Virus record (IMG/VR): IMGVR_UViG_3300032770_000024
Span: 1-60,367 of that record
Length of the DNA stretch: 60,367 nucleotides
Source of the DNA: a virus
Strand: one strand, 5' to 3'
The notes beneath the pieces were generated by a model. The model saw only the letters and a list, made by a program, of their open reading frames with translations, was not told where the DNA came from and did no database searches. Positions 45,416 through 55,765 of the stretch are shown piece by piece; position 1 is the stretch's first letter; each line of letters opens with the position of its first letter. The position numbers were made by a program, and so were the translations under genes.

Positions 45416-45600
45416 TGGCCCGCGCTACTGGCCACAAAGGCCCTGCTGGGAAGATGCCGCCGATGAAGAAGGCGGCGCCGAAGCCTGCAGCCCTGAAGGG
45501 CGCTGCTGCACCCGCCGCTGGCGGCCCGAAGAAGGTTCCGGCCAAGCCTGTTAAGGCCGGAGGCAAAGCCGCCGCTGGCAAGTTCATGGGCGGCCGCTAA
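45415..45600 (+). CDS. Lys/Ala/Pro-rich histone-like tail protein, 61 aa
   Basis: Almost entirely Lys, Ala, Pro and Gly (PMKKAAPKPAALKG, KKVPAKPVKAGGKAAAG), resembling the tail of bacterial H1-like proteins. This composition binds DNA nonspecifically, so a packaged DNA-condensing or internal-head protein is a fair inference. It is expressed between portal and scaffold. Confidence 0.65.
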   Translation: MARATGHKGPAGKMPPMKKAAPKPAALKGAAAPAAGGPKKVPAKPVKAGGKAAAGKFMGGR

Positions 45601-45632
45601 GCCTCACCCTCCACCACAGATAGGAGCATCAA

Positions 45633-46250
45633 ATGACCGTTACCCCCGAAGAGCTGAAGCGACTGCAGAGCATCGACGCTCTCGTCACCAAGCTGGACGC
45701 CAACCCGAAGACGCATAAGCAGCTTCTGCGGATCATCAAGGAAGCGATGCCGGAGGTTCCTATCCCGGAACTGGACGCGGCGCAGCCGATCGAGGATGAG
45801 ATTGCTAAGGTGCGCGAGGCGCTGGCTTCTGAGCGCGATGCGCTGAAGGCGGAAGTGAGCGAGCTTCGCAACCTGCATAAGGCGGATAAGACTGCCCGCG
45901 GGATTGAGTCCGAGCGAGAGAAGCTGAGGGCGCAGGGTTGGGATGCCGAGGGCATCAAGAAGATTGAAGAGACGATGACCGAGAAGGGCATCATCGACTA
46001 CGATGTGGCTGCGGCCTACGTGGAGAAAACGCTTCCGGCTGATGAGCCGAGCCGTCCTTCCTACCAGAGCCGTGACTGGGGTTTTGCGGCGCCGGAGAAA
46101 GGGGATGCGGACCATGAGCTGCTCATGTCCAACCCCACGGCGTACAAGAACAAGATGGTCTCGCAGACAATGAATGAGCTGCAGGCCGGTAAGGGGTTCC
46201 GTCGCACGATCAGTCAGGGTGGTCCTACTGGTGCGTGGGGCGGGCAGTAA
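45633..46250 (+). CDS. Scaffolding protein candidate, 205 aa
   Basis: Directly upstream of the capsid gene; highly charged and helical with a central coiled coil (DEIAKVREALASERDALKAEVSELRNLHKADKTARGIESEREKLRAQG), and a basic C-terminus (NELQAGKGFRRTISQGG) able to contact capsid. This is the usual scaffold profile. No protease motif is seen. Confidence 0.75.
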   Translation: MTVTPEELKRLQSIDALVTKLDANPKTHKQLLRIIKEAMPEVPIPELDAAQPIEDEIAKVREALASERDALKAEVSELRNLHKADKTARGIESEREKLRAQGWDAEGIKKIEETMTEKGIIDYDVAAAYVEKTLPADEPSRPSYQSRDWGFAAPEKGDADHELLMSNPTAYKNKMVSQTMNELQAGKGFRRTISQGGPTGAWGGQ

Positions 46251-46277
46251 GGACTCAACTCTAACAGGAGATAGGCA

Positions 46278-47312
46278 GTGCCGATCCCGAATTCAGGTGT
46301 GGTTCCCGGCTCGGGAGCGATATATAACGAACTGACCTCCGTCACGCGGCGCGCGTTCATGCCGACCGTGACTGTGCAGATCTACTACAGCACCCCGACG
46401 CTGATGATGCTGATGCGTAATGCGCAGCGCTCCGCGGGCGGTCTGTCGCAGATCACCGGCCCGGTGCAGGGCAACAGCATGGTCCAGGGCTCCTGGGCCA
46501 GCTACTCGGGCAACTTCAACCGCCCGACCGTCATCCCCGGCCTCCAGAACTTCCAGTTCAATACTTCCTACTTCCTCGTCCCGGTCCCTCTGGTCCTCGG
46601 CGAAGCTCTCTTGCAGAGCACGGAAGCTGTCATCCCCATCCTTGACGTTCGCATGAACGACGTGAAGGCCGTGATGGTGCAGCAGATGGGTTCGGCGCTG
46701 TTCACGAACAACACCGCAAACAACCTGATGCCGAGCAGCTTCTTCGACGCTTTCGACAACGGCACCAACGTCACCTCCTACGGTGGCATCAGCCGCACGG
46801 CGGCTGGCAACAGCTTCTGGAAAGGCCAGTATTACGGCGCAGCCGGTGCAGTGCTGACCAGGAAGGCGATGGCCGCTTACCTGATTCAGGTGACGGATGT
46901 GGCCGGTGGTGAAGCTCCCGACTTCGTGGTTATGAGCCCCTCGGACTACGCCACGCTGCAGCAGGACTTCATCGGCGTTGAGCAGCAGTATATCAACCCC
47001 GGCCCGATGAGCAATCCGACGATCGGCAGCCTGGATACGGCGGTTCGCTCGGCCTTCCCGAACCTCGTCATCAACGGCGTGCCGTTCTTCATGGATCACT
47101 GGTGCCCGAAAGGCACCCTTTACATGATCAACAGCAAGTATACCTCGATGTACCTGTCCGAAGATGCCCCGTTCGCCTTCTCCGGCTTCTACAGCGGCAT
47201 CCCGCTGTTCCAGATCGCGCAGGTCGGTGTGGCGATTGTTGGCTATCAGGTCATAACCACGAAACCGATCTCGGGCGCGAAGATCACCGGCATCACCGGC
47301 GGCGCGTTCTAA
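46278..47312 (+). CDS. Major capsid protein, 344 aa
   Basis: GTG 46278 has AGGAG at 8 nt. The sequence contains a QGSWASYSGNFNRPTVIPGLQNFQFNTSYFLVPVPLVLGEALL segment typical of an HK97-fold E-loop/spine, then EAVIPILDVRMNDVKAVMVQQMGSALF (spine helix) and strands such as DFVVMSPSDYATLQQDF, FMDHWCPKGTLYMINSKYTSMYL and FQIAQVGVAIVGYQVI, the classic late strands of phage coat proteins. It is the expected major virion protein behind the scaffold gene. Confidence 0.88.
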   Translation: MPIPNSGVVPGSGAIYNELTSVTRRAFMPTVTVQIYYSTPTLMMLMRNAQRSAGGLSQITGPVQGNSMVQGSWASYSGNFNRPTVIPGLQNFQFNTSYFLVPVPLVLGEALLQSTEAVIPILDVRMNDVKAVMVQQMGSALFTNNTANNLMPSSFFDAFDNGTNVTSYGGISRTAAGNSFWKGQYYGAAGAVLTRKAMAAYLIQVTDVAGGEAPDFVVMSPSDYATLQQDFIGVEQQYINPGPMSNPTIGSLDTAVRSAFPNLVINGVPFFMDHWCPKGTLYMINSKYTSMYLSEDAPFAFSGFYSGIPLFQIAQVGVAIVGYQVITTKPISGAKITGITGGAF

Positions 47313-47327
47313 CAGGAAGGAAAGCAA

Positions 47328-48155
47328 ATGTCACTCTTTAATATTGCGGGTCCGGGCCAGGGTCTTCCGACCAATGTGGGCGCGAACCAGTTCAATACGC
47401 CGGGTCAGCCCTGGGCGGCTCCTGGCCCTAACAAGATTGGGCTCTATAGCGGGCAGTCCATTCTCATTCCCGCCGGTGAGTACATCATCAATCCGGGCGT
47501 CTACTCGAGCATTCAGTACCTCGACCCTGTGTCGGGCGTCTGGGCGAACTTCGAGACAGGCGCTGCGGCGGGCAATGGCCGCTGGATCAACTCGGATGGT
47601 GTGAACTGGCGCATCATCAACACGGCGTCCTGCCCGATCAGCGGCACGGTCACGGCGGCAGGTTCTGGCTATACCAGCACCCCGACCGTTACCTCGAGCG
47701 TCGGCGGCTCCCTGTGGACTGCGGTAGTTGGCGGCGCGGTAAGCAGCTCCTTCACCATCGGCACGGCGGGTTCCGGCTATCAGCAGCCGCCGCTGGTCCT
47801 CTTCGACGCGCCGCCCGCAGGCGGTGTGCAGGCCACCGGCTACGCCACCATTACTTCGGGCGCTGTGACGGCCATCACCCTGATCAACGCAGGTGCCGGT
47901 TACACGACCGCCCCGGGCATCACCTTCGTCACCTCGCAGACGGACGAGGGCACAGCGATTGTGTCGGCAGCCGCTACCTGCGTTCTGACCGGGGCCAACA
48001 CCGTGACCGCGGTTCTGCTGCAGAACCCTGGCCTGCCGGAGGCTTCGGCTCCGACCTTGACAATCACCGGCGGCGGTGGTAGTAGTGCAACGGCGACTGC
48101 AACGATGAATGGCTCGACGGCGGAAGCCGACACCATCGTCATTCAGCCCGCCTAA
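47328..48155 (+). CDS. Capsid-adjacent protein with GSGYTSxPTVT repeats, 275 aa
   Basis: The N-terminal 100 residues are a beta-type domain. From about residue 105 onward, units of about 40 residues begin with aGSGYTSTPTVT, GSGYQQPPLVL or GAGYTTAPGITF and contain IT.GAVTAITLINAG. The same unit makes up much of the 1143-aa tail protein. Directly behind the capsid gene, a decoration or head-fibre protein is plausible. Such repeats form beta-sandwich or beta-prism strings. Confidence 0.65.
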   Translation: MSLFNIAGPGQGLPTNVGANQFNTPGQPWAAPGPNKIGLYSGQSILIPAGEYIINPGVYSSIQYLDPVSGVWANFETGAAAGNGRWINSDGVNWRIINTASCPISGTVTAAGSGYTSTPTVTSSVGGSLWTAVVGGAVSSSFTIGTAGSGYQQPPLVLFDAPPAGGVQATGYATITSGAVTAITLINAGAGYTTAPGITFVTSQTDEGTAIVSAAATCVLTGANTVTAVLLQNPGLPEASAPTLTITGGGGSSATATATMNGSTAEADTIVIQPA

Positions 48156-48215
48156 GTTTGGAGCTTCGGCTCCTAAGAGTCCCTGTGGTGGGGGAGATCG
48201 TGAAGGAGTGACGCA

Positions 48216-48914
48216 GTGGCTTTAACTGCATACGTGCAACAGGTCCAGCGCCTCCTTCACGACACAACCGGACAATTCTACCAATACCCTGACCTCACGT
48301 ACTACGTGAATTCTGCTCGCGGACAAGTGGCGCTCGAAGGCGAATGTACTCGCGCCCTTTGCTCCCTAGCGACAGCCAATGGCCAGCAATCCTATACCCT
48401 TTCTTCAATTGGTAACCTGCCCTCCGGCGGGCAATACGCGCTGGTCGTGCGCGGAATTTACCTGAACGGGCAGACGTATGAGGCGCGGCCCTGGGAATGG
48501 TTCGCCAATTTGTGCCTTGGCACCGCTTTCAGCCCCGCTGTTCCGGTCTGGGCGCAATTAGGCTCTGGAGCATCTTCAAGCCTTTACATATGCCCCACCC
48601 CCTCTGTCGCGGTTGCTTTGCAAGTAGACAGTGTGATCCAGCCCATTCCGCTAAATACGGATGCAGACCCTGAGCTAATCCCCTACCCCTGGACCGACGC
48701 CGTACCCTACTACGCTGCTTACCTGGCCTACTTAGACGCCCAGCGCACACAAGACGCCCAGTTAATGTTCGAGCTTTACACCACGTTCGTCAATCGAGCC
48801 AGGAAGATCGTCACACCCACCTCTAACGCGAGACAGTGGCCCGGTGCGCTGGGCGCTCAGATTGCTGGCGCTGCTACAGGCCTTGCAAATCCTCAGGGGC
48901 TCCCCAATGGCTAG
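48216..48914 (+). CDS. Head-tail adaptor protein 1 (tail tubular A-like), 232 aa
   Basis: GTG 48216 follows AGGAG. TAYVQQVQRLLHDTTGQFYQYPDLTYYVNSARGQVALEGECTR is the start of head-tail adaptor proteins of podoviruses (gp11/gp4-like ring), and LIPYPWTDAVPYYAAYLAYLDAQ the matching later helix. It is homologous to the next gene. The 12-mer ring connects the portal to the tail. Confidence 0.7.
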   Translation: MALTAYVQQVQRLLHDTTGQFYQYPDLTYYVNSARGQVALEGECTRALCSLATANGQQSYTLSSIGNLPSGGQYALVVRGIYLNGQTYEARPWEWFANLCLGTAFSPAVPVWAQLGSGASSSLYICPTPSVAVALQVDSVIQPIPLNTDADPELIPYPWTDAVPYYAAYLAYLDAQRTQDAQLMFELYTTFVNRARKIVTPTSNARQWPGALGAQIAGAATGLANPQGLPNG

Positions 48915-49605
48915 TTTCACTGAGTACGTTCAAAGGGTCCGCTTGCTTGTTGGGGATGCTAATTATAGCCTCTTCAATCCCACCGACGTCGCCCTCTTCA
49001 TAAATGAGGCCCGCAGGCAGGTTGCGATGGAGGGCGAGGTACTTCGTTGCCTTCCGCAGGACCTCTATACGGTTGAAGGGCAGGAGATTTACCCCTTCTC
49101 AGCGGTCGATCTCACACCCTTTCCGGGCTATTCTTATGTGTATCAGGTAAAGTCGATCGCCCTTATCTGGGGCTCCTTCCAGTACGTGGTAGAGCGGGTC
49201 TCCTTCTCCAAATACCAGGCTGTAGTGCGGAACTACACGCAGGGCTTCCAGTACATTCCATGCGTTGGAGCGCAGTTTGGCGACGGCCAAAACGCCGTAA
49301 TGTACCTCTATCCCATCGCAAACGACGTGTACCAGATGTTCTGGGACTGCTATTGCGCCCCTATTGATCTATCGGGGGCCTCAGGGGAAGTAGAAGCGAT
49401 TCCAAGCCCCTGGACGGACGCAATCCCCTTCTACGCTGCTTACCAGCTGCTAAATACCATGCAGGTGAGTCCTGCGGGGCTGAATGAGAACCTCGCGAGG
49501 ATTAAGCAGGCCGATAGGATGTTCGGCGAGTACATGAAATTCATGCTTCGGGCGCGGCAATTCGCCTCTCGAGGCCAGATCAACAACCCCTATGGGAGGA
49601 GTTAA
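48907..49605 (+). CDS. Head-tail adaptor protein 2, tandem paralogue, 232 aa
   Basis: Start ATG 48907 lies 8 bases inside the previous gene. TEYVQRVRLLVGDANYSLFNPTDVALFINEARRQVAMEGE and AIPSPWTDAIPFYAAYQLLNTM align over their whole lengths with the first adaptor at the same relative positions; both are 232 aa. They arose by tandem duplication and may form two stacked or mixed rings. Confidence 0.72.
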   Translation: MASFTEYVQRVRLLVGDANYSLFNPTDVALFINEARRQVAMEGEVLRCLPQDLYTVEGQEIYPFSAVDLTPFPGYSYVYQVKSIALIWGSFQYVVERVSFSKYQAVVRNYTQGFQYIPCVGAQFGDGQNAVMYLYPIANDVYQMFWDCYCAPIDLSGASGEVEAIPSPWTDAIPFYAAYQLLNTMQVSPAGLNENLARIKQADRMFGEYMKFMLRARQFASRGQINNPYGRS

Positions 49606-49673
49606 TGTGCGCTATTCCGCTTCCCTCTGAGGAGCCAGGCACTCGGAAAGACCCTCCAGTTAAAAAGAGATAG
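49605..49673 (+). CDS. Micropeptide between adaptor and tail protein, 22 aa
   Basis: ATG 49605 shares a base with the adaptor's stop (TAATG), with GGGAGGAG just before it. It reads [22 protein letters not shown] and ends 2 bases before ATG 49676. It has the marks of a translated coupled ORF. Role unknown. Confidence 0.45.
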   Translation: MCAIPLPSEEPGTRKDPPVKKR

Positions 49674-49675
49674 AA

Positions 49676-52600
49676 ATGGCCCTGAATTTTCCCGGCGCGA
49701 ACGGAGAGCGTGGTGCGACGCCCAACATTGTTGGGCTTCTTGGCTTTGAGGGACTGAACAACAACGATTCGCGCTCCGCAATCGACGACCAAGAGTGTGC
49801 CTGGTTGCTTAACCTCTTTCCGATTGGAAAGGGCAATCTGCGCACGCTCTATGGTGCCGGAGCAAATACCTATGGCACCGCAAGCACGGGAAGTGAAGCC
49901 ACAGGTAATCTGGAGTACGTCTACTACTTCACGATGGTTTCGGAGCAGACTCCTACAAGCGCTACCACTGTTCCCCCCAATCCGGATGAATGGGTATTTG
50001 CGGCCAGCGGCAACTCCGACCACTTCTACCTCTACAATATCACCCAAAATCAGGCCTTTGTCATCGCTAATACCTCCACTTATCGAGGAGGCACCTTTAC
50101 TACTTCTGTAATTGACAGCAGTCCCCAGGCCATCTGCTTCAACAACAAGTACCTGCTTGTGGTAGATAGTGTCAGTTTCCGTGTTATCCAGCCCTTCGTC
50201 TACCCTCCACATGACCTTAACTCCCCAAATTCTCTCGTAGTTACAGCCTTCGGGCCGGGCTCCCTTGCGCCGAACGTCACCATGACCAATTCTGGGTCAG
50301 GGTATGGGCTTGCAACCAATGTGACCATTGGAGCCACCATTTCAGGAGGCTCTGGCGAAGGGGCTTCAATATATCCCGCGGCAAATTCGACCACAGGCGC
50401 CGTTACAGGGGGAACTTTTATCAATTCGGGCTCGGGCTATCTGGCCTCTGATGCTTCCCTTCCGGCCCCTGTTATCTTTTTCACGGACAATCCCAGCGGC
50501 CAGATCACCGCTTCTTACACCAACAGCAGCGGTGTAATCACCGGCGTCACGGTAACTGGAGCCGGAAGTGGCTGGACTCGCAACCCGCAGGTCAACTTCG
50601 GCTGCCCTATCAGCTCAATCCTTGTAACTCAGGCTGGAAGCGGCTACCTTACAGCTCCCACGGTCACACTGATCGGCGGTGGAGGCACCTACACGTCTGC
50701 TACTGCCACACTGAGCGGTACCACGGTTTCCTCCATTGCAGTAACTGGCTCCGCTAACTACACCAGCGCGCCCCTGGTGGTGATTGGAGCCCCAAATCAG
50801 AACTCCAGCACCCCGGTACAGGCCACTGCTACGGCGGTACTCGGCGTGGGCTCGGTAGCTGCCCTTGGCTTTGCCAATCTGGTGCCCGGCCCTGTCGGCT
50901 ACATCGACGTTCTAAATGGTGGAGGGCAGTACAACAACCCTCCGACAGTGGTACTGCAGGGCAACGCTACCGCGGTTTCAACCCTTATCCCGGCGCCCCT
51001 CAACCACATCTATGTGTATGCGGGGGGTTCTGGCTACACCAGCCCGCCGACAGTAACTATTAGCGGCGGTGGAGGATCGGGCGCAACCGCGGTTGCCATT
51101 ATTCAGGGCGGCGCTGTAAAAGCGGCCGTTATCACGGCTAATGGCTCCGGCTACACTTCCCAGCCCACAGTGACTTTCAGTGGAGGCGGCGGTTCAGGTG
51201 CTATCGCCTACGCCGATATTGACACTTCGGTGGCCTCAATCACGCTGACAAGCGCCGGAAGCGGCTATACGAGTGTGCCGCTGGCGATCTTGGTGGAGCA
51301 GGGCGGGGCTCTAGCCACTGCAGCTGAAAGCGGGGGCGGGCTTAGCTCTGTTAACCTGGTGGCTGGCTATGCAGGAAGCTACTTAACACCTCCCGCGGTC
51401 ACAATTAGCGATCCCACCGGCTCCGGTGCAAGTGTCACAGCCAACTTGGCCTCCGTCAGCTTGCAGTCCAGCTTCTTCTATATCGTCAATGAGGGCATCG
51501 GTTTTACGCCGAACGTCCATATTCCGCTGACCATTACTGGTGGCGGTGGTTCTGGAGCTGCCGCTTATGTGCAGGTAAATGGGCAGGGCTACGCCGAGAC
51601 GGTCGTAGTCACCGCTGGTGGCTCCGGCTATACTAGCGCTCCTTCTTTGAGCGCCAGTCCCAGCCCCGGCGCCGGGCTCGTTGTCGTTTGCGTTCCCGTC
51701 TTCCCGATTGCCTCCTTTACCGTCAATACTCCAGGCACAGGCTATACCAAACCTACCGCTGTAGTAGCGGGCACACAATTCACCACTCCCGGCTTCGGCG
51801 CATCCACCATCACCTACATGCAACCCACCGGCATTGCCAGCATTACTGTGGCTTCCGGCGGCGCTGGTTGGACCACCAACAGCTCAGTAACTGTGGGCGG
51901 CGTAGGAGCCACAGCCACAGCCAATTTAATGCCCTTTGGCGTTGCGGGCACCACGGTTGAGATCTACCAGGGTCGTGCCTGGGTTGGCGGCAAGACCACC
52001 GTACAATTTTCTTCCGCCATTAATCCGTGGGACTTCTCCATCCCCAACGGCGCTGGTGCCTTCTCTGTCCAAGAACAGTACTTGAAACGGAAAATTTCGG
52101 CCCTCAAGCAGGCCAACGGCTTCCTCTATATCTTCGGCGATAGCTCAATCTACGTTGTCTCGAACGTCAACCAGAGTTCAACCACCTCGGGCGGAATAAC
52201 CACCACCACAACCACCTTTCAGGTGTATAACGTGGACCCGCAGGTCGGCACCGTCTGGCGTGACACTGTTCAGCAGTACGGCTACTCTATCATCTTTGTA
52301 AACCCTGATGGGGTTTATACGCTGCTGGGTGGTGCGGCACAGAAGATCTCTACTCCGATTAACGGGTTCTTTGCCAGCAATCCGTATAAGAATAATCCAG
52401 AGGCAGTGCAGTATTCAGCAGCCATTGCCACCATTTTTGGCATCCGCAGCTACGTCTTCCTCTTTGATACCTATGACTATCTGGGTAATCCGGTGCGCTT
52501 GCTGGTGGGCTGGAACGCCGGGAAATGGTTTTCCGCCACTCAAACCTACAATCAGCTTCTGCTCAACGCAATCGGCGGCAGCGTGGCCTCGAGCCCCCTC

Positions 52601-53107
52601 CTTGGCTCCACCATCAACACACGCTTCATCTGCACAAAGGAACTGGACAGTGCGCTTTCTATCCTTGGTACTGATGGCACTTACATTATGGATTATTTTA
52701 ATACTCCTGATAACACACTACCCAAGCAGCTTCAGTCGAAACTTTTCGACGGGGGCAATATTTTTGTCTACAAGCAGGTCTTCCGTACTTACGCTTTCCT
52801 ACAGCCCTTTTCCTCTTCTACCGCAGACGTGGTAACTATGCAGATCGACACGTCAGGCTCCTTGGACGTGTCCTCCGCTTCCTTCCTCGGAGAGGGTTTT
52901 AATTTTGTAAATGTGCAGGGGCAGGTTGAGCAGTTCCAAGATAACACACCAGCTAATCTGTACTTTGAGTCCACATCTCCGCGAATTTCTGGGGCCAATG
53001 TACAGGCAAATGACTTGCTTGTCGGCTTCACCATGAACACGTATAATGCAGATTTGACTTTTGTGGGCCTTTATATCCAGTTCAAGCCTGCAACCTCTTA
53101 CGCATAA
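49676..53107 (+). CDS. Giant tail/hub protein built around GSGY repeats, 1143 aa
   Basis: Residues 1-165 (e.g. [45 protein letters not shown]) and 750-1143 ([81 protein letters not shown]) look like the beta-propeller/nozzle fold of podovirus tail proteins such as gp10/gp12. Between them about 580 residues consist of roughly 14 units with [20 protein letters not shown]-type cores. The insertion makes the protein 300-600 residues longer than usual for this class. The repeats probably project from the tail as a fibre or brush. Confidence 0.75.
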   Translation: MALNFPGANGERGATPNIVGLLGFEGLNNNDSRSAIDDQECAWLLNLFPIGKGNLRTLYGAGANTYGTASTGSEATGNLEYVYYFTMVSEQTPTSATTVPPNPDEWVFAASGNSDHFYLYNITQNQAFVIANTSTYRGGTFTTSVIDSSPQAICFNNKYLLVVDSVSFRVIQPFVYPPHDLNSPNSLVVTAFGPGSLAPNVTMTNSGSGYGLATNVTIGATISGGSGEGASIYPAANSTTGAVTGGTFINSGSGYLASDASLPAPVIFFTDNPSGQITASYTNSSGVITGVTVTGAGSGWTRNPQVNFGCPISSILVTQAGSGYLTAPTVTLIGGGGTYTSATATLSGTTVSSIAVTGSANYTSAPLVVIGAPNQNSSTPVQATATAVLGVGSVAALGFANLVPGPVGYIDVLNGGGQYNNPPTVVLQGNATAVSTLIPAPLNHIYVYAGGSGYTSPPTVTISGGGGSGATAVAIIQGGAVKAAVITANGSGYTSQPTVTFSGGGGSGAIAYADIDTSVASITLTSAGSGYTSVPLAILVEQGGALATAAESGGGLSSVNLVAGYAGSYLTPPAVTISDPTGSGASVTANLASVSLQSSFFYIVNEGIGFTPNVHIPLTITGGGGSGAAAYVQVNGQGYAETVVVTAGGSGYTSAPSLSASPSPGAGLVVVCVPVFPIASFTVNTPGTGYTKPTAVVAGTQFTTPGFGASTITYMQPTGIASITVASGGAGWTTNSSVTVGGVGATATANLMPFGVAGTTVEIYQGRAWVGGKTTVQFSSAINPWDFSIPNGAGAFSVQEQYLKRKISALKQANGFLYIFGDSSIYVVSNVNQSSTTSGGITTTTTTFQVYNVDPQVGTVWRDTVQQYGYSIIFVNPDGVYTLLGGAAQKISTPINGFFASNPYKNNPEAVQYSAAIATIFGIRSYVFLFDTYDYLGNPVRLLVGWNAGKWFSATQTYNQLLLNAIGGSVASSPLLGSTINTRFICTKELDSALSILGTDGTYIMDYFNTPDNTLPKQLQSKLFDGGNIFVYKQVFRTYAFLQPFSSSTADVVTMQIDTSGSLDVSSASFLGEGFNFVNVQGQVEQFQDNTPANLYFESTSPRISGANVQANDLLVGFTMNTYNADLTFVGLYIQFKPATSYA

Positions 53108-53116
53108 GGAAAGCAG

Positions 53117-53908
53117 ATGGCCCAGGTTCCCTACATCTTCGCTACATTGCCTGGAGGGCTGGTTCCAGCTAGTTATCTGGATGCCAATTTTGCCGCGGTG
53201 AATCCTCCCGTTCTTTATGGCACAGATACTGGCTCAGTTAATACACTGAATATAACTGTCCCGGTGCCCTCTTCAGTCGTAAGTCTGGCTAATCTGACGG
53301 GCTACCTATTTCAGGTAGTTCCCGCCTTTGCCAATACTGGAGCGGCTACCATTGAGGTAAATGGCTACCCTTCAGTTCCTGTCCTGGAGTACGATGGCAC
53401 TACGCTGCAGCCCTACGCGCTCCGCGCTGGTGTTCTGGCACTCATGGCCTGCCAAGGCACTTCCATGGTCGTTCTTTCTGTGGGAGGGCCAGTCTATTTC
53501 AATGCTCCTTCCGGCTACGTGGGCGACCTGCTTAATCTGAAACTGAATGGAACAACCGTTCTTTCTGTAGACCAGGCTGGTAATCTGGCAGGGCAGTTAA
53601 ACATTACCAATTCGCTTAGTCCCGCAGTTACAGCCGCAGGGACTACTCAAGGCACTGCCACTACACTGACCTCTACGTGGAACGTGGTAACAACCAACGC
53701 GAGTGGCACAGGTGTAATTCTTCAAACTACTCCCACCGGAACAGCAATTCGCGTCTTCCATGCAGCCTCCGGCGGTAACATACTCAGCGTTTACCCTCCT
53801 GCCGGGCACACAATCTTTTCCCTTACCACAAACTCCCCCGCGGGAATGCTAGAAAATCAGGTAAACGATTTCTGCTATCTCGGCTCCAACCTTTGGATGG
53901 TGAAATAA
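53117..53908 (+). CDS. Tail fibre/tail-accessory protein, 263 aa
   Basis: The start AQVPYIFATLPGGLVPASYLDANFAAVN is a typical phage tail-fibre N-terminus. The centre has an Ala/Gly-rich beta region with trimerisation-like heptads around SLANLTGYLFQVV, and the C-terminal half is Thr-rich and beta-structured (SLSPAVTAAGTTQGTATTLTSTWNVVTT). It carries no signal peptide, in contrast to the next genes, so it is the best candidate for the virion-attached fibre base. Confidence 0.7.
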   Translation: MAQVPYIFATLPGGLVPASYLDANFAAVNPPVLYGTDTGSVNTLNITVPVPSSVVSLANLTGYLFQVVPAFANTGAATIEVNGYPSVPVLEYDGTTLQPYALRAGVLALMACQGTSMVVLSVGGPVYFNAPSGYVGDLLNLKLNGTTVLSVDQAGNLAGQLNITNSLSPAVTAAGTTQGTATTLTSTWNVVTTNASGTGVILQTTPTGTAIRVFHAASGGNILSVYPPAGHTIFSLTTNSPAGMLENQVNDFCYLGSNLWMVK

Positions 53909-54958
53909 ATGCGTAAATTTTTATACCTTCTAACCTTTCTCTTTGGTGCTTGCGCTCAAGCAGCAACTGTCCAGGGACCCTTGCAGGCGCAAAACGCTTT
54001 GGCCGAGATAGCAGCCAACGGTTCTACCGCGCAGGCTAGTGCCCGGACAAACATTGGAGCTGCTTCAACTGCATCTCCCACATTTACTGGCACGGTTACA
54101 ATTCCAACCGGCTCCGTACTTAATACTCCGGCATCTATTAACCTAACCAACGGAACGGCTCTCCCGTACACGGCGTTGCCTTCTTTGAGTGCTAATCAGC
54201 TGCTAGGCTCTCTTACGGCAACCACTCCAAGCGGCCAGTCTGTGCCTTCGTGCAGCGCTGCAGGAGATGCGTTATCCTGGACTTCCGGCACAGGTTTTGG
54301 TTGCTTTACGGGATATGCGCCACTGGCCAATCCGGTATTCACCGGAAGTTTTAATGCTGCGACAGGTGCCACATTCGGAACAGTAATAAACAGCGGTACC
54401 ACAACCTTTCTAACAGATGAAAATGTATCTTCTGCTCCTGGCACTGCAGCGGTTGTTTTAGCTTTGACCGGGGGCGCGGACTTTGCCGAGTTAATCAATC
54501 TCGACGGCACAACCCCCACAGCTTTTCTTGAAAGCGGCAGCGGCGATACTGGCGGTTTGGTTATTCAGACCAGTGCGGGACCGATTGTACTTGCCAGCAA
54601 CACGGTTTTCACTGGAACAACCTTCTCGGTTGCACATACGCTTTTCGCTTCTACTGCTCCAACGATCGCTTCCGGTTTTGGCACCAGCCCTTCGATCGCG
54701 GCAAATAATGGAACAGCGGCTTTCGCCGTTACCGTCGGGACAAGCCCGGGTTCTAGCGGCGTTTTGACTTTGCCGGCAGCTGCAGATGGTTGGGCCTGTG
54801 ATGCAACTGATATAACTACACAAAGCGCCAGCGTCTTTCTTACAAAAGAGACCACCACCACTACAACTACTGTCACGCTTACGCAGTACAACGATGCGGC
54901 AGTGGCAACGCCATGGGTTGCGGGCGATAAGCTCTTAGTTAAATGCTCTGGCTATTAA
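53909..54958 (+). CDS. Secreted fibre-like protein with shared C-terminal domain, 349 aa
   Basis: ATG follows the preceding stop without a gap. A signal peptide is clear: [19 protein letters not shown]. The body has the phage fibre repeat [21 protein letters not shown] and [18 protein letters not shown]. The C-terminal 100 residues ([28 protein letters not shown] ... [14 protein letters not shown]) are homologous to the C-terminus of the protein at 55766-56959. Fibre sequence plus Sec signal is an unusual combination. Confidence 0.7.
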   Translation: MRKFLYLLTFLFGACAQAATVQGPLQAQNALAEIAANGSTAQASARTNIGAASTASPTFTGTVTIPTGSVLNTPASINLTNGTALPYTALPSLSANQLLGSLTATTPSGQSVPSCSAAGDALSWTSGTGFGCFTGYAPLANPVFTGSFNAATGATFGTVINSGTTTFLTDENVSSAPGTAAVVLALTGGADFAELINLDGTTPTAFLESGSGDTGGLVIQTSAGPIVLASNTVFTGTTFSVAHTLFASTAPTIASGFGTSPSIAANNGTAAFAVTVGTSPGSSGVLTLPAAADGWACDATDITTQSASVFLTKETTTTTTTVTLTQYNDAAVATPWVAGDKLLVKCSGY

Positions 54959-54969
54959 GGAGAAGAAAA

Positions 54970-55107
54970 ATGCCATTGAAAAAGGGTAAGTCGAAAAAGG
55001 CCGTGAGCGGGAATATTTCCAAGCTCTCACACGAAGGGTATCCGCAAAAGCAGGCAGTTGCTATCGCGCTCTCAACGGCACGGAAGAGCAAGAAGAAAGG
55101 GAAGTAG
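54970..55107 (+). CDS. DUF6496-like small basic protein, 45 aa
   Basis: Strong RBS AAGGAG 6-8 nt before ATG 54970. It begins [19 protein letters not shown] and contains [23 protein letters not shown]. The [12 protein letters not shown] signature occurs in a widespread family of small phage/bacterial proteins of unknown role (DUF6496-like). It lies among fibre genes. Confidence 0.7.
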   Translation: MPLKKGKSKKAVSGNISKLSHEGYPQKQAVAIALSTARKSKKKGK

Positions 55108-55155
55108 CTCTTCCCTTTTATTCGAGCTAATCTCCCTACAAATTTGGAGGCTTTT

Positions 55156-55764
55156 ATGAAGCTCAGACTCCTTTCCCTCTTGCTGGTCCTGCTGCCAGGC
55201 CTCGCCCTGGCGCAGACTACCAACTTCCCGACTCCCCCGCTGAACGGCTTCCAGCAGTATGTTCCGGGGCAGATGTGTATGAGCCTGAACGGCTCGAACT
55301 ACGCGGTGCCCTGCAGTAGCAGCAATCCTCTGCCGGTCACGGTGACTGGTGGGGGAGGCAGTACGGTAAATCAGGGTAATGCGGGGAGCGCGGCGCAAGC
55401 CTGGTTCTCGCAGCAGGTGCTGGGCGGCACCGTAGTTAGCAACACCAACCCGATGCCGGTGACTGTCATTTCTGGTAGCGGAACGCAGGCTATTGCCTAT
55501 GCTGCGCCGGGCTCGACGGTTTCTGTTACCACAGCTTCTACCTCCGTACTCGGCGCTGCCGCTTACACCCACACTCTGACGCTGTGCACCGAACCGGCGG
55601 ACGCAGGAAATGTGTGGCTCAATCTTTCAGGAGGCGCCGCTGTAGTGAATACGGGCTTCTATGTGCCCTCCGCCGGAGGCTGTGTTACCATAGCCCCTCC
55701 AACCGCAGCCATCACCGGAATAAGCGATAGCGGCACTTCGCACCTGACTGTTCAGGGAGGTTAA
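55156..55764 (+). CDS. Secreted protein in the fibre block, 202 aa
   Basis: ATG 55156 is chosen because TTGGAGG at 55144-55150 is its RBS. Signal peptide MKLRLLSLLLVLLPGLALA/Q. The mature protein is Gly/Ser/Thr-rich and beta-structured with Cys pairs (GQMCMSLNGSNYAVPCSSSNPLPVTVTGGGG, LTLCTEPADAGNVWLN, GGCVTIAPP). The NPLPVTVTGG and NPMPVTVISG repeats are typical of prophage tail proteins. Function unknown. Confidence 0.65.
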   Translation: MKLRLLSLLLVLLPGLALAQTTNFPTPPLNGFQQYVPGQMCMSLNGSNYAVPCSSSNPLPVTVTGGGGSTVNQGNAGSAAQAWFSQQVLGGTVVSNTNPMPVTVISGSGTQAIAYAAPGSTVSVTTASTSVLGAAAYTHTLTLCTEPADAGNVWLNLSGGAAVVNTGFYVPSAGGCVTIAPPTAAITGISDSGTSHLTVQGG

Positions 55765-55765
55765 T

